DNA from: Hyparrhenia diplandra
Lineage: Eukaryota > Streptophyta > Magnoliopsida > Poales > Poaceae
Reading direction: 5' to 3'
Length of the DNA stretch: 64,000 nucleotides
Assembly (NCBI GenBank): GCA_015847255.1
Contig: JADLZK010004645.1
Span: 1-64,000 of the forward strand
The position numbers were made by a program, and so were the translations under genes. Below, one piece after another: positions 60,662 to 64,000 of this stretch. The notes beneath the pieces were generated by a model, which was not told the DNA's origin, made no database searches, and saw only the letters and a program-made list of their open reading frames with translations. The stretch's first letter is position 1, and each line of letters begins with the position of its first letter.

Positions 60662-61754
60662 TCTATCTATAATAAATCTATTACCTTAATAAAGAGAAAA
60701 ATTTCTTATCCACTTTTCTTTGGGTCTGCCCATCCGTCAGCCACCTTATTTCTGTCTGCCCCGGCTGTCCGTCTGAGGTACGAAGGAAAAAAAGAAAAAT
60801 CCAAATACAACACGGCAAACAAGGAAAATCTCCTGCCTCAAGCAAGTCATTCGGTCGAAGTCAAATCCAAATCCAAAAATAGAGAAAAAAATATCCACCA
60901 TAAAAACGTCAGGATGGGCACCGCTGTGCCTAGATCTACTTGCCGCGGCTGCTCCTCCCTTCTCGCGCGCGTAGCCAGCGATGGAGAAGAACCGCGAGGA
61001 CGATTGCAGGAGGTAGGGTGGCGACGAGCGGTGAGATGGCACGGCGGGAGGAGCCGGGAGAGAGGGGTGGCCCGCCGACGCTGGGTGGCGTGACGGGAGG
61101 TGCGGGTATAGGTGCGGGGCGGTGGTAATTTGGCTGAGCGGGCGCGATGGGCAGAGAAGAAAGAGATCCCTGTACGGGATAAGGAAAATGAGAAATAAAT
61201 AATAAAGAAAAGAAGCATGAAAAAAAAAGGACAACCACAAAAAGGAAACAAAATGGAAGCGCAGTTTTTTTTTTTTTTTTTTTTTTCCATTCCATTTAGC
61301 TTTGTCTGCCTACTACCTTCCACCAGTCACTTTCGTATAAACAAAGAGTTGGATGAATTAGAGATTAAAATCTTAATTATTTAATTGTCTAATTGTCTTG
61401 AAATTATGAGCCGTACTAATGCGAATTGGTTATTATATGTCTAACCGACATGTGGAGTGTATTTGAATGATGACAGATATAATTCTCATTGCGACGCACG
61501 AGCACTCGGGAATCGATAATATGACTAGAATGTGTACAACTATGATATAGCATAAAAATAGCACAACTTATTTAATTGAAATGCATGATGTGATCATTAT
61601 TCTTTATATATGCTATAAATTATCTAGGATCATCACATGCAAGTTTGCTATAACAAATCAATCTATCGAAATGCTTTTGTCATGAGTACAAGACAACAAA
61701 TTACTAAATTATATATATATGTCGGTCTGCAACGCAACGGGCGTATTTTGCTAG
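60662..61754 (+). mobile_element. Probable non-autonomous Helitron
   Basis: The 3' end has GCAACGCAACGGGCG, then ATTTTGCTAG followed by T. This closely resembles the GCAACGCACGGGC hairpin plus CTAG end of common grass Helitrons. A matching TC start preceded by A is at 60661-60662 (TCTATCTATAATAAATC). The size is about 1.09 kb, with no target duplication as expected. A GC-rich interior may be captured DNA. No Rep/helicase is encoded. Confidence 0.5.
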
Positions 61755-62279
61755 TAAGAGTAAAATGCACTCGACTCTAGGTCCAATCATGGATCTGAAT
61801 AAACTACTGAAAAGGTAGATAGGTTCATGTTCATTTTAAGTTCACTCTATCTATGGATCTAAACACATTTCAAATAAACCACTTGAAAAGTTAAAAAAGA
61901 AACCCCAATAATCACTTTGAGAGTACACAGAACTAGATGAGAATACAGGAAAAGTTAAGAGACGCGCCATACATTTTTCACTCTATAAACAATATCATGA
62001 TGGTATGGCATACCTTTGTGACAAGTGTGCTTTCATTTACCAACAAAATGGTAAACTAGTAATACAACAGTATTATAGAGTTCAAAGCCCAAGCCCGCCC
62101 ACGCCTGCCCACAAAACTGGAATCTCTTTTTTTTTTTATCTACAGAAACATATCCAGGCGCTTAAGGGAACAGAGTAAACAAGTCAATAGAAATCTCAGT
62201 CATGATCCTATGCAAAGATCCTATAGATCTAAACCCAGAGGGCCTCTTTTTCTATTGTCATATGGAACTTAACCTTGAC

Positions 62280-63829
62280 CTAAAACATATGCGATAGCGT
62301 CTGATTGCCAGCATCCAGAATGATCTCATCATGCTGAGTTGTTGTGCTGTGTAAATAATTCATGTCAGCCATGCTCATCAACTCATTTCAAATTTGTTTG
62401 CAAAAAAACAACTTAAATTGCTATAGCACTGCACACTTACTTGAGATAGCTCAAAGCTGACATTCTGTACAGCAATGTAAATACAAGGAGATGCAATCCG
62501 ATGCTGTAGAAGAATATAAACGTCCGTGCGTATCTGAGTGGAAATAAATAAATGGCAATGTTAATCCCGTTCCATTCCACTCCATTCCATGACAAAAATA
62601 AATAAATTATGGCCCCATGCGAATAAACATAGCAAAAAACAATAAAAGTCTAGACACTGCATAGTGACCATGTATGAAATTTAAGCATTCCTGTCATGAG
62701 CATATCATGATTTCAAAAAGGTAGAGCCTGATTAATCAATTCCAGTTTCTAGTATAAAAACAAATAAAGACATCTCAAACTTGATTTTTCTACAATAATT
62801 TACCAGTTATTATCAAATATTAGCATTCAAAAATAAATAAATAAATAAATAAATAAATAAAGAAGGAAACTGAGTTAATCAAAGGAAGATGGTATCATAC
62901 TTGTTACCAAGGAGAAAACGGCCACTACTAAGTGTGATTTTGTCTCTTAAACCAAGTTCCTTATATCGTTGATCCTTTTCCTGGGTACAGAAAGGAAAGT
63001 ATAAATAAACCATATGCAATGCCGTACAGAACAAGAGTTTGTAATGATGTGTTATCTATCAATAAAGTGAATGATACCTTCTTTGAAAAAAAGCAGCAAA
63101 CGGATTTATGTCATCCTCATACATTTTCCTGTACTTTGCTTCAACATCAGAAGAACCACTTTCAAGATCTTCTGCATACTGCAATAACACAACGAAGGTC
63201 AAATGCAAGGAAGGCAAATTTACATAAAAAAGATTTGTGATAAACCTTTTTTGGTCCCCTGGAAACAATCTTGTCATGGCTATAGTCCTGGACATATCGA
63301 ATCTTTCCATACAGTTGCACATTATCAGCTTTAGTTTTTTCCAGTTCAACAGTCAGCATCTCATACTTCTCTTTTAGTCTCCTCAGTTCCTATGACCCTC
63401 AAAAATGGCAATAGATCAGTGACACACCTTCATGTTTCACATAGACAAGAGACATCACATGATAAAACAAAAATCTAAAGAGAAGTGTGACAAAGCCAGA
63501 GCCAATGAATATGATCAAGGCAAATCCCCATGTCACATCAATATTCACTCCTATGAATATTACTCCAAAGATTAACACCGAACACCAGTCACCAATGGTG
63601 TACAACATAAAGTGGTTCTCAGCTTTCCTCAATAATAAGAAAAACCATAAGGACTAGACAACCAATTTCACTTGAAACAATAAGATGATGCTGCCAGTTT
63701 CTACAGATTCATCAAATATACCTCCTCAGTTTCACGCAGGCGTGCACGGAAACGATCCCTCTGATTGCAAATGACCTTGAGCATCGAACTTTGGTCTTGA
63801 TCTGCTGATGCATTCCTTGTATCAGAGCC
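62280..63829 (-). CDS. CASP: Golgi protein CASP, 3' part
   Basis: This is the plant homolog of CASP, the Golgi tail-anchored coiled-coil protein derived from the CUX1/CDP locus in animals. It is thought to act in vesicle tethering. Only the last six exons are in the window: 63829-63722, 63389-63246, 63178-63078, 62980-62901, 62533-62441 and 62346-62280. They encode MLKVICNQRDRFRARLRETE, then a coiled-coil part (ELRRLKEKYEMLTVELEKTK) and the conserved KIRYVQDYSHDKIV. NPFAAF, RDKITLSSGRFLLGNKYART and one membrane span (FIFFYSIGLHLLVFTLLY) follow, with a short lumenal tail ending NQTLSHMF. Exon 63178-63078 is two bases too long in a T run near 63090, which breaks the frame. All other phases agree. 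The gene continues past the right edge. Confidence 0.93.
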
Positions 63830-64000
63830 CTGCAAGTAAAAGGCACACATAAATCTGAGAAAAGTGACCATCCCATGATACACACAAAGGGTAGAATGGT
63901 AGATAGAGTCAGACTATAATAATCTATCTTAAATCTTAATAGTACTTCAATGTATCCTCTTAAGAAACTGAAATGATAATGGTAGATAGATGAAAATTCA

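Larger units (their letters stand above)
56817..62279. other. Spacer between the COL9-like gene and CASP
   Basis: The first 400 bases or so are promoter. The rest is gene-free as far as I can see, with a Stowaway-like MITE near 58.2 kb, a SINE/LINE-like piece near 59.3 kb, a GC-rich stretch at 59.95-60.45 kb, short tandem repeats at 60.33-60.55 kb and a probable Helitron at 60.66-61.75 kb. A 179-codon open frame at 60102-60641 spans GC-rich and repeat DNA and matches nothing I know. Confidence 0.5.

Noticed and set aside
60746..61323. Minus-strand open frames with hydrophobic and Lys-rich runs
   Set aside because: They lie inside the probable Helitron and read poly-A/T tracts; no protein family fits.
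1..64000. CRISPR arrays, tRNA or rRNA genes, viral insertions
   Set aside because: I saw no regularly spaced repeats, no tRNA-like A and B boxes in a cloverleaf context, no rRNA and no viral coding sequence.

Overview
The window is nuclear DNA of a flowering plant and almost certainly a grass. Gene starts are very GC-rich while introns and spacers are AT-rich. Introns are short to medium with GT-AG borders. Stowaway-type and hAT-type MITEs with grass-typical ends lie in introns and spacers, and there is a probable non-autonomous Helitron. From memory, the order CONSTANS-like / PI4K-alpha / GRIK kinase / alpha-COP matches a block on the long arm of rice chromosome 3. I cannot name the species.

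Layout. 34-3704 (+): 3' half of an IRE-type AGC kinase. 4929-6864 (-): RPA12, the small zinc-ribbon subunit of RNA polymerase I. 8812-9711 (+): linker-histone/AT-hook HMGA protein. 12424-14008 (-): PPR protein. 14745-16867 (-): intact 423-residue protein that I do not recognise. 17779-22406 (-): alpha-COP, facing 23808-30075 (+), a GRIK-type SnRK1-activating kinase. 30076-34757: spacer with repeats and copied gene pieces. 34758-53992 (+): phosphatidylinositol 4-kinase alpha in 26 exons. 55482-56816 (-): B-box/CCT protein of the COL9 type. 56817-62279: spacer with a SINE/LINE-like piece, MITEs and the Helitron. 62280-63829 (-): 3' end of the Golgi protein CASP.

These are housekeeping and signalling genes, not a cluster with one shared task. 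alpha-COP and CASP both act in Golgi membrane traffic and PI4K-alpha makes plasma-membrane PI4P. GRIK feeds energy signalling, COL9-like genes act on flowering time, and RPA12 acts in rRNA synthesis.

The main caution is that many conserved exons carry single-base gains or losses, mostly in homopolymer runs, while splice sites and protein similarity stay intact. In alpha-COP, GRIK, CASP and the COL9-like gene the repaired lengths are whole numbers of codons. I read most of these breaks as consensus errors of a long-read assembly, not as gene death. The PPR gene is the least certain case. I found no convincing new biological system. The best leads are a tandem duplication with degraded exon copies inside the PI4K gene, a spacer holding pieces of both neighbouring genes, a copied last exon on both sides of the PPR gene, and the Helitron.
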